NCBI GenBank assembly: GCA_963680875.1 | Contig: OY804588.1 | Span: 75,726,829-75,790,828 of the forward strand | Source: Bathymodiolus brooksi | Taxonomy: Eukaryota; Mollusca; Bivalvia; Mytilida; Modiolidae | Direction of reading: 5' to 3' | DNA: 64,000 nt | Shown here: positions 55,901 through 63,030 of the stretch, piece by piece | How the letters are laid out: every line of letters starts with the position of its first letter | Numbering within the stretch: the first letter of the stretch is position 1 | Notes under the pieces: model-generated | What the model saw: only the letters and a program-made list of their open reading frames with translations | What the model was told of the DNA's origin: nothing | Databases searched by the model: none | Made by a program: the position numbers and the translations under genes

Positions 55901-58900
55901 CAGAAGGTAGGTTGCATGCTGGTACATATGACAAGGTTAGAGCAACCAGAAGGTATGTAGCATGCTGGTACCTATGAAAAGGTTAGGGGAACTAGAAGGT
56001 AGGTAGCATACTGGTACCTATGACAAGGTTAGAGGAACCAGAAGTTAGGTAGTATACTGGTACCTATGACAAGGCTACGGGAACCAGAAGGTAGGTAACA
56101 TGCTGGTACATATGACAAGCTAGGTTAGGGGATCCAGAAGGTAGGTTGCATGCTGGTACCTATGACAAGGTTAGAGGAACCAGAAGGTATGTAGCATGCT
56201 GGTACCTATGACAAGGTTAGGGGAACTAGAAGGTAGGTAGCATACTGGTACCTATGACAAGGTTAGAGGAACCAGAAGGTAGGTAGCATACTGGTACCTA
56301 TGACAAGGCTAGGGGAATCAGAAGATAGGTAGCATGCTGGTACCTATGCAGGCTTTCAAGTGGGCCCTTATTTTCCTAATTTTCCTTATTTTTTGACAGC
56401 AGCCCTAATATTCCTTATTAAAGCTTCAAAATCCTAAAAAAGCACTAATTTTTGAAAATTTTTGATAAATGCAACATAAAATAAGTGTTGGAATTAATGA
56501 AATCTAGCCTTAGTACACTTTCAGATAATGAATATGTTGAATTAATGTATTTCTCAGAAGACATCTTCGTGCTTACCGTTATCAACATCATATTCAGCAT
56601 GGGTTTGTACCATATCAGATTACTTTAATCTGGTTGTATTGATATGCTGAATATCGCTGTTGATGACCATTGGCATGATCTTCTGAGTTGGTAATTAGCT
56701 TTTTAGTTCACCTGGACCAAAGGTCCATGGGAACTATTGCCATCACTTGGCGTCCGTCATCTGTAATCTTTTCACATTTCAAGCTTCTTCTCCGAAACCA
56801 CTGGCTCAATTGGAACCAAACTTAGCTGGGAAACGAATAAATATAAGTTTTTCTAAACTTGTTTTTGAATCCCTTTAATTATTTGTATTGTATCATATTG
56901 AAATTTATCATATTGTTCTATATTTATTAATTAATAAAATATGTTTCAACTAAACCTAGCAGGAATGTTCCTTGGATGGTCCTCTACAAAGTTTCTGTTT
57001 TTCGTTCCAGTCGGATATTCATCATGGCTGCCAGGGCCAATAATATGCTCTGATTGGCTGAAATTTCAAAGATCTTCCTCTCTGAAACTAATGAACTGAC
57101 TGAACCCAAACTGTAAATGAATGATCATAGGAATGTCCTTTACCCAATTTTTTTTTATGCCGATCGGAAATCCAAGATGGTCACCACCGCAGGACATAGA
57201 TTAACATTGGACCCTATGGGAAAATTTTCAAATGCCTTCTTCTCAGAAATTACAAATATGATTAAAGCCAAACTGTACATGAATGTTCATTGGATGGTCC
57301 TCTACACACTTTAGGTTTTTTGTTCCGATATGAAATTCAAAATGGCGGCTACAGCAGGACTTAGTTTAACATTGGACCCTATGGGGAAAATGTTTCAAAA
57401 AATTGAAGCCAAACTGCCCAGGAATAATCATTTGAAGGTCCTCTAAAAAGTTTAGGTTTTTTATGCCGATCCGAAATCCAAGATGGCTGCCTATGCAGGA
57501 CATAGTTTTAACACAGTACCATATTGGGAAAATATAGAAAAAATCTTTTTCTCAAAAACTACTGAGCTGAATGAACCCATTCTGTGCATGAATGATCATT
57601 GAATGGTTTCTTATTAAGTTTGTGTTTTTAGTGATGATCTGAAATCCAAGATGGCCACCACACAGGACCATATGGGAATATACAGAAATATTTTCTTCTC
57701 TGAAGCTATTGCACTGATTGAACCTAAACTGTGCATCAATCATTGGAAGGTCCTTTACAAACTTTGTGTTTATTATGTTGATCGGAATTCCAAGATGACT
57801 ACCACTGCAGGACATAGTTTTTACATAGGACCAATTGGTTCTTTTTATAGCCAGGTGAACGATACAGGCTCTTGAGAGCCTCTGGTGTATTTATGTTCTC
57901 CCTGGAGGTGAGTACAGAATATTTTTCTTTTATATTGATTATTGAATTTCAGCCCTTATTTTTGTCAAAAAAGTCTTAAAAATTCCTGAAAATAGCCCTT
58001 AATTTTTAAGAATTTTGTCCTAAAAAAACCCCTTATTTTTCACAATATCTTGCTTGAAAGCCCGCCTATGGCAAGGCTAGGGGAACTAGAAGGTAGGTAG
58101 CATACTGGTACCTATGACAAGGCTAGGGAACCAGAGGGTAGGTAGCATACTGGTACCTATGACAAGGTTAGAGGAACCAGAAGGTAGATAGCATGCTGGT
58201 ACCTATGACAAGGTTGGAGGAACCAGAAGGTAGGTAACATGCTGGTACCTACAACAATGCTAGGGGAACCAGAAGGTAGGTAACATTCTGGTACCTATGA
58301 CAAGGCTAGGGGAGCCAGAAGGTAGGTAACATGCTGGTACCTATGCCAAGGCTAGGGGAACCAGAAGGTAGGTAGCATGCTGGTACCTATGACAAGACTA
58401 GGGAAAGCAGAAGGTAGGTAGCATACTGGTACTAATGTCAAGGCTAGGGGAACCATAAGGTAATTAGCATGTTGGTACCTATGCAAGGTTAGGGGAACCA
58501 GAAGGTAGGTAGCATGCTGGTACCTATGACAAGGCTAGGGGAACCAGACGGTATGTAGCATGCTGGGACCCATGACAAGGCGAGGAGAACCAGAAAGTAG
58601 ATAGCATGCTGGTACTTATGATAAGGTTAGGGGAACCAGAAGGTAGGTAGCATGCTGGTAACTATGATAAGGGTAGGGGAACCAGAAGGTAGATAGCATG
58701 CTGGTACCTATATGGTTAGGGGAACCAGAAGGTAGGTAGCATGCTGGTACCTATGATAAGGTTAGGGGAATCCGAAGGTAGGTAGCATGCTGGTACATAT
58801 GACAAGACTAGGAGAACCAGAAGGTAGGTAGCATGCTGGTACATATGACAAGGCTAGGGGAACCAGAAGGTAGGTAGCATGCTGGTACCTATAACAAGGC

Positions 58901-61080
58901 TAGAGGAACCAGAATGTAGGTAGATTGCTGGTACATGTATATATTATATGGCAAGGTTAGGGGAACCAGAAGGTAGGTAGCATGCTGGCACCTATGACAA
59001 GGTTAGGGGAACCAGAAGGTAGGTAGCATGCTGGTACCTATGGCAAGGTTGGGGGAACCAGAAGGTAGATAGCATGCTGGTACCTATGACAAGGCAAGGG
59101 GAACCAGAAGGTATGTAGCATGCTGGAACCTATGGCAAGGTTGGGGGAACCAGAAGGTAGGTAGCATGCTGGTACCTATGGCAAGGTTACTAGTATAGAA
59201 ACCAGCCACTGATCAAGAATTTTTAAAAAGAGGACCTCTTGTTCAAAGAGGGTGTGTGGTGGGTGTGCATACATTTCAAAATGAATAAATGGAAAAAATA
59301 ATTTCTGTTAATTGTTTCGATTTAATTTCTCAGAACAAAATGGAATATTCCAGCAGATTTGATGTAGCTCTTACTGTTTTAGAGATAAGAGGGAGCCAGA
59401 AAGGTGCCAATGGGCAAAATTTCAATTTTTAGCTCACCTTGCCAAAGGCAAAGTGAGCTTTTGCCATCACTTGGTGTCCGTCGTCCGTTAACTTTTCACA
59501 TTTTAATCTTCTCCTCTGAAACCCCTTAGCCAAATGAGCTGAAACTTGGTAGGAAGCATCTATGGAAGGTCCTCTATAAAGTTTGCTCATTTCGTCTCGA
59601 TCCGCTAACAAACATGGCCACCACAGACAATTCTTGTTTCTGATTGGCTGATTTTTTATATTCTTCTCCTTTGAAACCGTTTGGCCAAATGAACCGTATC
59701 TTGGTAGGAAGCAACTTTGGAAGGTTCTCTGTAAATAATGCTCATTTCATCCCGATTCGTTAACAAACATGGCCGCCACAGACTATTCTTGTTTCTGATT
59801 GGTTGATTTCTAAAAAAAATTCTCCACTGAAACCGCTTAGCCAAATAAACCGAAACTTGGTAGGAAGCATCTATGGGCGGTCCTCTATAAAGATTGCTCA
59901 ATTTGTCCCGCTCCATTAACAAACATGGCCGCCACAGGCAATTCTTGTTTCTGATTGGTCGATTTCTAAAAATCGTCTCCTCTGAAACTGCTTTGCCAAA
60001 TGAACCGAAACGTGATAGGAAGCATCTATGGAAGGTCTTCTATAGGGATTGCTCATTTCGTTTTGATCCGTAGACAAACATAGCCACCATAGGCAATGCT
60101 TGTTTCTGATTGGTCGATTTCTGAAACTACTTAGCCAAATGAATCAAAACTTTGTAGGAAACATATATGGAAGGTACTCTATAAAGTTTGCTAATCTTGT
60201 CCCGATCCGTTAACAAACATGGCTGCCATAGGCAATTCTTGTTTCTGGTTGGTCGATTTCTAAAAATCTTCTTCTCTGAAACTGCTTAGCCAAATGAAAC
60301 AAAATTTGGTGGGAGGCACCTATGGAAGGTTCTGTATTAAGTTTCCTCAAAACAGAATGAAAGATGAGCGACACAGGCTCAGCCCACTGAGCCTCTAGTT
60401 TATTTTAAGTCTGATAATATCAGTCTTTTTTGTTCTAAATTCCTCATGAAATCCATTCCTGCCTTTTTGTGTTTGGTTTTTGTTTTTTTGTGTGTTTTTG
60501 CTTCACAGTTTTTAACAGTTGCTGCCACCCACTGTCCGTTCCACTCCTAAATCTTTACCCCCTCCCACCCCCACCCCCACGCTGTCTTGTCAACTTCTTC
60601 AAAATCCTCAATGCCATTCAGTATTTTAAGATTTTGTGAACTCAGTGCTGATTGATATTTGAAATATAATCTCAGTTCTGATCATGAGGTGACCCCAATA
60701 ATGGATGTTAGAAATTAGTGGATTGATTAAAGAGACCATACAAACGTCTAAATTTTAATTAGATTGTTGAATATACAGACCACATAGACTTATAGTACAT
60801 AAAATATCATATTATGGTACAATAGATGTGTTATCATTTTCTTTTTTCATTTATTTAAGACTTGTAGTACATAAAATATCATATTATGGTACAATAGATG
60901 TGTTATCGTTTTCTTTTTTCTTTTATTTAAGACTTATAGTACATAAAATATCATATTATGGTACAATATGATGTGTTATCATTTTCTGTTCTTTTTTTTC
61001 TATAGATATAGCAGATGCTTGTGTGTTTTTGGCATCAGATAAAAGTCGATATATTACGGGAGCAACATTAGAAGTGACAG
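40959..61080 (+). CDS. HSD17B8: 17-beta-hydroxysteroid dehydrogenase 8-like SDR, seven exons, 3' end outside window
   Basis: Seen: exons 40959-40989, 42213-42332, 43342-43529, 45742-45837, 47741-47826, 55209-55336 and 61006-61080, all GT-AG and in phase, giving 241 residues plus one base of the next codon. It is a classical short-chain dehydrogenase: cofactor motif TGAGSGIG at 10-17, D59, NSAG at 86-89, and a catalytic tetrad N111, S141, Y154, K158 (NYGASK). [12 protein letters not shown] and [11 protein letters not shown] point to HSD17B8 rather than CBR4 or bacterial FabG. Known: HSD17B8 pairs with CBR4 as the 3-ketoacyl-ACP reductase of mitochondrial fatty acid synthesis and oxidises estradiol in vitro. 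The ORF ends after LEVTG, so only about five codons (family GGLxM-stop) are missing; I found no convincing last exon up to 64000. The short N-terminus starts at [11 protein letters not shown]. Head to head with RABGGTB. Confidence 0.93.
40990..41700. other. HSD17B8 intron 1, first part
   Basis: Includes GGTCAAAGCGGTCCAAACAA ... GATCTAATCGGGCCC, a set of loosely repeated TCAAATCGGCCCAAG-like phrases at 41098-41172. Nothing coding. Confidence 0.35.
41720..41818. mobile_element. MITE-like fragment with CATAAGAGGGG-type sequence
   Basis: TACAGTAGTACCATTCATAT ... TATATAAGAGGGGTGGCCTC is similar to 61713-61850, where it borders the 33-bp minisatellite. One end starts CAGTAGTACC after TA. Confidence 0.5.
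41821..41997. mobile_element. Tigger-like MITE, complete
   Basis: Left CAGTGGAACTTGTGCAATCC and right inverted AACAGGTTCCACT; internal GTATTCCGACATCCTGTACA. TA precedes the left end. Confidence 0.65.
42450..42600 (+). repeat. Dispersed repeat R5 copy
   Basis: ACAGTGATGGTCAACAATTT, CACTGAACATAAAA and GAAATCTAGGTCCTGGCTTT. The same order is found at 47905-48080 and 62862-63030, with a short piece at 2265-2290 and 2810-2870. Confidence 0.6.
42750..42890 (-). mobile_element. Family-1 SINE, 3' half
   Basis: Reverse copy GGTTTTATGGTGTTTAACGG to GACCTGCCTCAAGTCAC; the tRNA-like head is absent. Confidence 0.75.
43085..43215 (+). mobile_element. Family-2 SINE head fragment
   Basis: GTGGAGTAATGCTTAGCGTG and GGTAGATTGTGAGTTTGAAC form the A- and B-box region of family 2; the body is missing. 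Confidence 0.6.
43572..43935 (+). mobile_element. Family-2 SINE, complete reference copy
   Basis: Head GCATCGGTAGTGTAATGGTT with tRNA-like boxes, middle AAAGACTATAAAATTCATAT, body GTTTCAGTGAGCTAGCACTA, 3' end GATATAGCTGAAAAATTGCT and a CACTCACTTA tail. It begins 42 bp after HSD17B8 exon 3. It is distinct from family 1 in head and body, although the 3' ends share the GCTGAAAAATTGCTGA-type core. Confidence 0.75.
43940..44340. other. HSD17B8 intron 3 stretch with a short direct repeat
   Basis: CAGATCACTTACATCTAAGTAGAAAA and a related copy about 90 bp later form a diverged tandem pair. No coding content is seen. Confidence 0.45.
44346..44803 (+). repeat. 32-bp minisatellite in HSD17B8 intron 3
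   Basis: About 14 copies of CGTAATAAACACACGACATG then ATCAGTGGTGTT; the GACATG and GGCATG variants partly alternate. Confidence 0.95.
44895..44980 (-). mobile_element. Family-2 SINE head fragment
   Basis: ACCCACGATCTACCACACTC and CACGCTAACCATTACATCAC are the reversed B- and A-box regions. Confidence 0.6.
45046..45602. mobile_element. 557-bp TIR element with decayed interior
   Basis: Ends ATACGGTTGTTTCGAATCAT and its inverted copy; the interior carries a 145-codon open frame (45052-45489) that starts inside the arm and has no recognisable domain. Target duplication not evident. Confidence 0.65.
45886..46144 (-). mobile_element. Family-1 SINE, reverse orientation
   Basis: TTTATGGTGTTTAACGCCAC to AAGACCACACCGGCCCC; starts about 50 bp after HSD17B8 exon 4. 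Confidence 0.8.
46524..46675 (-). mobile_element. Family-1 SINE, 3' half
   Basis: GGTTATGGTGTTTAATGCCA to AAAATGTTGTATC in reverse; head absent. Confidence 0.7.
46934..47172 (+). mobile_element. Family-1 SINE
   Basis: GGGGTTATCATAGTCATGGT to ATTAAACACCATAAACC; internally shortened by about 30 bp. Confidence 0.75.
47300..47600 (+). repeat. Family-2 SINE 3' part extended into a 20-bp tandem repeat
   Basis: The SINE body (GGTTGGCTCGGAATCAGGAT to ATAGCGGGAAAATTGCTCAT) ends in CACTCACTCAC and runs straight into about five copies of CTCACTCACATTATCAAATG at 47512-47595. The repeat seems to have started from the SINE tail. Confidence 0.75.
47905..48130 (+). repeat. R5 copy joined to R2 fragment
   Basis: TAGTGATGGTCAATAATTCT to GGATCCCAACCTTCCCC (R5) is followed directly by AAGAGTTTGAAGATACCAAAGG (R2, reverse). 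It lies just after HSD17B8 exon 5. Confidence 0.6.
48131..48610. other. HSD17B8 intron 5, no gene seen
   Basis: Contains a further decayed R5 piece (GTTCCAAGCCAGGACCTGG at about 48480, reverse). Nothing else is seen. Confidence 0.4.
48616..49811. mobile_element. hAT-like non-autonomous element
   Basis: Ends CAGGGTTCTCAAAAT and ATTTTTGAGAACCCT. The right part has the unusual GC-rich patch CCTCCCGCCTACCAG ... GGGGGAAACCCCCC. No transposase domain is seen in its short frames. A target duplication is not clear. Confidence 0.6.
50028..50272 (+). mobile_element. Family-1 SINE
   Basis: GGGGCCATCGTGGTCATGAT to AAACTAAACCAAACCAAACC, with an (AAACC)n-type tail. Confidence 0.8.
50510..50900 (+). mobile_element. 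Family-1 SINE with a second 3' end
   Basis: A full copy (GAGGGCTGTTGTTGTCGCAA to AAAGTAGCATTAACC, to about 50775) is followed at 50833-50895 by a second 3' core (CCACGATATAACTGAAATAT). Either tail duplication or a truncated neighbour. Confidence 0.7.
51053..52120 (+). mobile_element. Pearl-like/Helitron-type element with six 161-bp core repeats
   Basis: Starts ATACCCCCCGCAACAAAGTT. Core units begin at 51123, 51284, 51445, 51606, 51767 and 51928, exactly 161 bp apart (TATGTCGTATGATAACTTGA start). It ends in a hairpin GTGAGC-TGT-GCTCAC followed by seven bases and CTAG then T. A 5' flank, up to about six 160-bp repeats and a 3' flank describe bivalve pearl elements; a hairpin before CTRR is the Helitron 3' signature. 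Class is inferred. Confidence 0.8.
52319..53307 (+). pseudogene. Tc1-like transposase, broken
   Basis: Three frames together give a Tc1 transposase: 52319-52657 has the helix-turn-helix DNA-binding half ([12 protein letters not shown] linker), a stop where an arginine codon is expected (TGA at 52655), a middle segment with HWSDESRF at about 52760 (first catalytic Asp) in another frame, and 52816-53307 with [12 protein letters not shown] and the [12 protein letters not shown] motif. At least one stop and two frameshifts make it inactive. Known role: cut-and-paste transposition into TA. Confidence 0.9.
53310..54840. other. 3' part of the Tc1-bounded segment
   Basis: Beyond the hairpin, ACTTGTCCCTTCGGACAACT (53320) and CACTTGTCCCGTCGGACAAT (54409) are two direct copies that may bound a further insert of about 1.1 kb. 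No gene is seen; a 72-codon open frame at 54222 has no known domain. Confidence 0.4.
53812..53889. repeat. Near-perfect hairpin inside the Tc1 element
   Basis: TTGTTTCTGGTAAAAAAATA and the inverted TATTTTTTACCAGAAACAA, with inner ACTAGATACT / AGTATCTAGG and a loop of about nine bases. Could be a small MITE. Confidence 0.75.
54930..55190 (+). mobile_element. Diverged SINE just upstream of HSD17B8 exon 6
   Basis: Head GGGCCTGGGTGGCTCAATGA, B box GGGTTCGCGCCCGG, and 3' core TATAGCTGAAATATTGCTGA then AAGTGACGTTAAAC. It shares the middle and 3' core of family 1 but has another head, so it is a separate subfamily. It ends about 20 bp before the exon 6 acceptor and probably supplies part of its upstream sequence. 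Confidence 0.7.
56349..58064. mobile_element. hAT-like element inserted in the minisatellite
   Basis: Ends CAGGCTTTCAAG and CTTGAAAGCCCG; inner sequences GGGCCCTTATTTTCC and AAAAACCCCTTATTTTTC are inverted counterparts. CCTATG is present on both flanks. It contains the pearl-like element 56705-57885. Confidence 0.7.
56705..57885 (+). mobile_element. Pearl-like/Helitron-type element, nested
   Basis: The 5' end AGTTCACCTGGACCAAAGGT forms a hairpin; about five diverged core units (AAGATGGCNNCCACNGCAGG at about 57173, 57341, 57480, 57648, 57793) follow; the 3' end is hairpin AGGCTCT-TG-AGAGCCT then CTGG. Open frames here are by chance. Confidence 0.75.
59431..60398 (+). mobile_element. Pearl-like/Helitron-type element
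   Basis: 5' hairpin AGCTCACCTTGCC / GGCAAAGTGAGCT, then TTTGCCATCACTTGGTGTCC. Five core units with AACATGGCCGCCACAG (59609, 59765, 59923, 60076, 60219; spacing 143-158). The 3' end is ACAGGCTCAGCCCACTGAGC then CTCTAG. Same family as 56705-57885, less diverged. Confidence 0.8.
60399..60786. other. HSD17B8 intron 6, low-complexity stretch
   Basis: Pyrimidine-rich CCCCTCCCACCCCCACCCCCAC near 60568 and T-runs near 60480. No gene is seen. Confidence 0.4.
60787..61004 (+). repeat. 72-bp tandem triplication leading into HSD17B8 exon 7 acceptor
   Basis: GACTTATAGTACATAAAATA recurs at 60787, 60859 and 60931. Each copy carries a TTATCNTTTTCTTTTTTC pyrimidine tract; only the last one proceeds to TATAG and the exon. 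Branch-point/pyrimidine-tract sequence is thus present three times. Confidence 0.85.
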
Positions 61081-61127
61081 GTAGGCCTTTGGTTTTTTGG
61101 TAAAATGTAGTCATTGTGTAATAGGGT

Positions 61128-61325
61128 TAAGGGTTAGGGTTATGGTGTTTAACGCCACTTTCGACAATATTTCAGTTATTTTGTGGCAGTCAGTTTTATT
61201 GGTGGAGGAAACCGGAGCACCCGGAGAAAACCACCGACCTGTCGCAAGTCACTGACAAACTTTTATCACATAATGTTGTATCGAACACACCTAGTGATGA
61301 ACGGGATTCGAACTCACAACTGATT
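61128..61325 (-). mobile_element. Family-1 SINE, reverse, head truncated
   Basis: GGTTATGGTGTTTAACGCCA to ATTCGAACTCACAACTGA. It starts 47 bp after HSD17B8 exon 7. Confidence 0.75.
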
Positions 61326-61712
61326 GTGTAATATATTTATAGTATCACCTGGTCATAGGCCATGTACGTCTTTGTAGTATCGTCTGTCATGTCACTGTTA
61401 ACTTTTTCACATTTTAATCTTCTGTTACAAAACTCTACAACTAAATTAAACCGACCTTTGTAGGGATGATACTTGGGAAAAGGACATTCAGATTGATGTA
61501 AATGAAGTTGCTCCTCAATGAGGTGAAGCTATTACGGGTCCTGAAAGAGGGAAATTAGTTAAATCTTAATATGGTAGACAATAAGAGAATTTCACTTCAC
61601 CAGTTGAGTGTCATGTGAAGTTATAGACTTTTTCAATTCAATATTTAAATTTGAGGTATTTTAATGAAGCAGATTTTTGACAATTCAATATTTAAATTTG
61701 AGATTTTTGATA
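61326..61712. other. HSD17B8 intron 7 stretch
   Basis: A direct pair of TTCAATATTTAAATTTGAG at about 61637 and 61684; no gene is seen. Confidence 0.4.
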
Positions 61713-61844
61713 CAGTAGTACCCCTTCAAGGCCAGCCCTAGGTCTTTTGCTATGAAAAAATGGCCATAAATGATGGTGACAATTTAGTAGTATTTTACTA
61801 TCTCAGTGCATCTGAAATCTGACCTGATAAGAGGGGTGGTCTTT
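61713..61844. mobile_element. MITE-like fragment from which the 33-bp minisatellite seems to start
   Basis: TACAGTAGTACCCCTTCAAG ... CTCAGTGCATCTGAAATCTG resembles 41720-41818 and 42000-42060. Its GATAAGAGGGGTGGTCTTTG is nearly one unit of the array that follows. Confidence 0.55.
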
Positions 61845-62662
61845 GATGGGAGTGGCCTTGTAAGAGAGGCGGTCTTTGGTGGGAGTAGCCTTATAAGAGG
61901 GGCAGTCTTTGGTGGGAGTGGCCTTGTAAGAGGAGCAGTCTTTGGTGGGAGTGGTCTTGTAAGAGGGGCGGTCTTTGGTGTGAGTGGCCTTGTAAGAGGG
62001 GTGGTCTTTGGTGGGAGTGGCCTTGTAAGAGGGGTGGTCTTTGGTGGGAGTGGCCTTGTAAGAGAGGCAGTCTTTGGTGGGAGTGGCCTTGTAAGAGGGG
62101 TGGTCTTTGGTGGGAGTGGCCTTGTAAGAGGGGCGGTCTTTTGTGGGAGTGGCCTTGTAAGAGGGGCGGTCTTTGATGGGAGTGGCCTTGTAAGAGGGGC
62201 GGTCTTTGATGGGAGTGGCCTTGTAAGAGGGGCGGTCTTTGGTGGGAGTGGCCTTGTAAGAGGGGCGGTCTTTTGTGGGAGTGGCCTTGTAAGAGGGGTG
62301 GTCTTTGATGGGAGTGGCCTTGTAAGAGGGGCGGTCTTTGATGGGAGTGGCCTTGTAAGAGGGGCGATCTTTGGTGGGAGTGGCCTTATAAGAGGGGCAG
62401 TCTTTGGTGGGAGTGGCCTTGTAAGAGGGGTGGTCTTTGATGGGAGTGGCCTTATAAGAGGGGCGGTCTTTGGTGGGAGTGGCCTTATAAGAGGGGCGGT
62501 CTTTGGTGGGAGTAGCCTTATAAGAGGGGCAGTCTTTAGTGAGAGAGGCCTTGTAAGAGGGGCGGTCTTTGGTGGGAGTGTCCTTATAAGAGGGGCAGTC
62601 ATTGGTGGGAGTGGCCTTATAAGAGGGGTGGTCTTTGGTGGGAGTGGCCTTGTAAGAGGGGA
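61836..62662 (+). repeat. 33-bp minisatellite in HSD17B8 intron 7
   Basis: About 25 copies of GGTCTTTGGTGGGAGTGGCC then TTGTAAGAGGGGC. Because 33 is a multiple of three and no phase used here contains a stop, frames of 288 (plus) and 272 (minus) codons are open; they encode only an 11-residue repeat and are not taken as genes. Confidence 0.97.
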
Positions 62663-62861
62663 AGTACTGTAATGGATATTAAATTAACACGTGAAAAACT
62701 ATAAATAGAAGTAAAGTACCAGTAAATGAAAAGTACAATCAGAATAGGGTCGTCACTATTAGGCATAACTCTATTAAAAACATCAGTTATGAAAAGACTT
62801 TACACACTCTATCCTTAGAGTTTAGTACTGTACTTGGAAGAAGAAGAAGAAGACGAAACAG

Positions 62862-63030
62862 TGATTGTCAACAGTTCCACCAATATCAACAAAATGAACA
62901 ATCACCTCTCACCTTAACTCACTGAGTGCAAAAGGACCATGACATGATACAGGAAATCCAGGTCCTGGCTTGGGACAGGCACAAATATGTGGCAGAGTTA
63001 TTCCTTTGAATGGGATCCCAACCTCCCCTA
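62862..63030 (+). repeat. R5 dispersed repeat, best copy
   Basis: ACAGTGATTGTCAACAGTTC, AATCACCTCTCACCTTAACT, TCCAGGTCCTGGCTTGGGAC and GGGATCCCAACCTCCCCTAA. Its last bases become the first bases of the following satellite. Confidence 0.65.

Larger units (their letters stand above)
55307..59192 (+). repeat. 46-bp minisatellite that repeats the HSD17B8 exon 6/intron 6 junction
   Basis: The unit TACCTATGACAAGGCTAGGG + GAACCAGAAG (30 exon bases) + GTAGGTAGTATACTGG (16 intron bases) starts inside the real exon at 55307 and then repeats about 22 times to 56348 and about 24 times from 58065 to 59192. Most copies retain AG|GTAGGT. Units vary by up to several bases. The array is split by the element at 56349-58064. 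Confidence 0.97.

Noticed and set aside
57117..59922. Open frames of 60-88 codons with internal similarity
   Set aside because: They translate core units of pearl-like elements; the similarity is that of the DNA repeat.
61784..62672. Two open frames of 272 and 288 codons on opposite strands
   Set aside because: They are the consequence of a 33-bp tandem repeat without stops; the products are simple 11-residue repeats in an intron.
62682..63020. Possible last HSD17B8 exon
   Set aside because: No AG with a pyrimidine tract followed by a glycine-glycine reading and stop was found.
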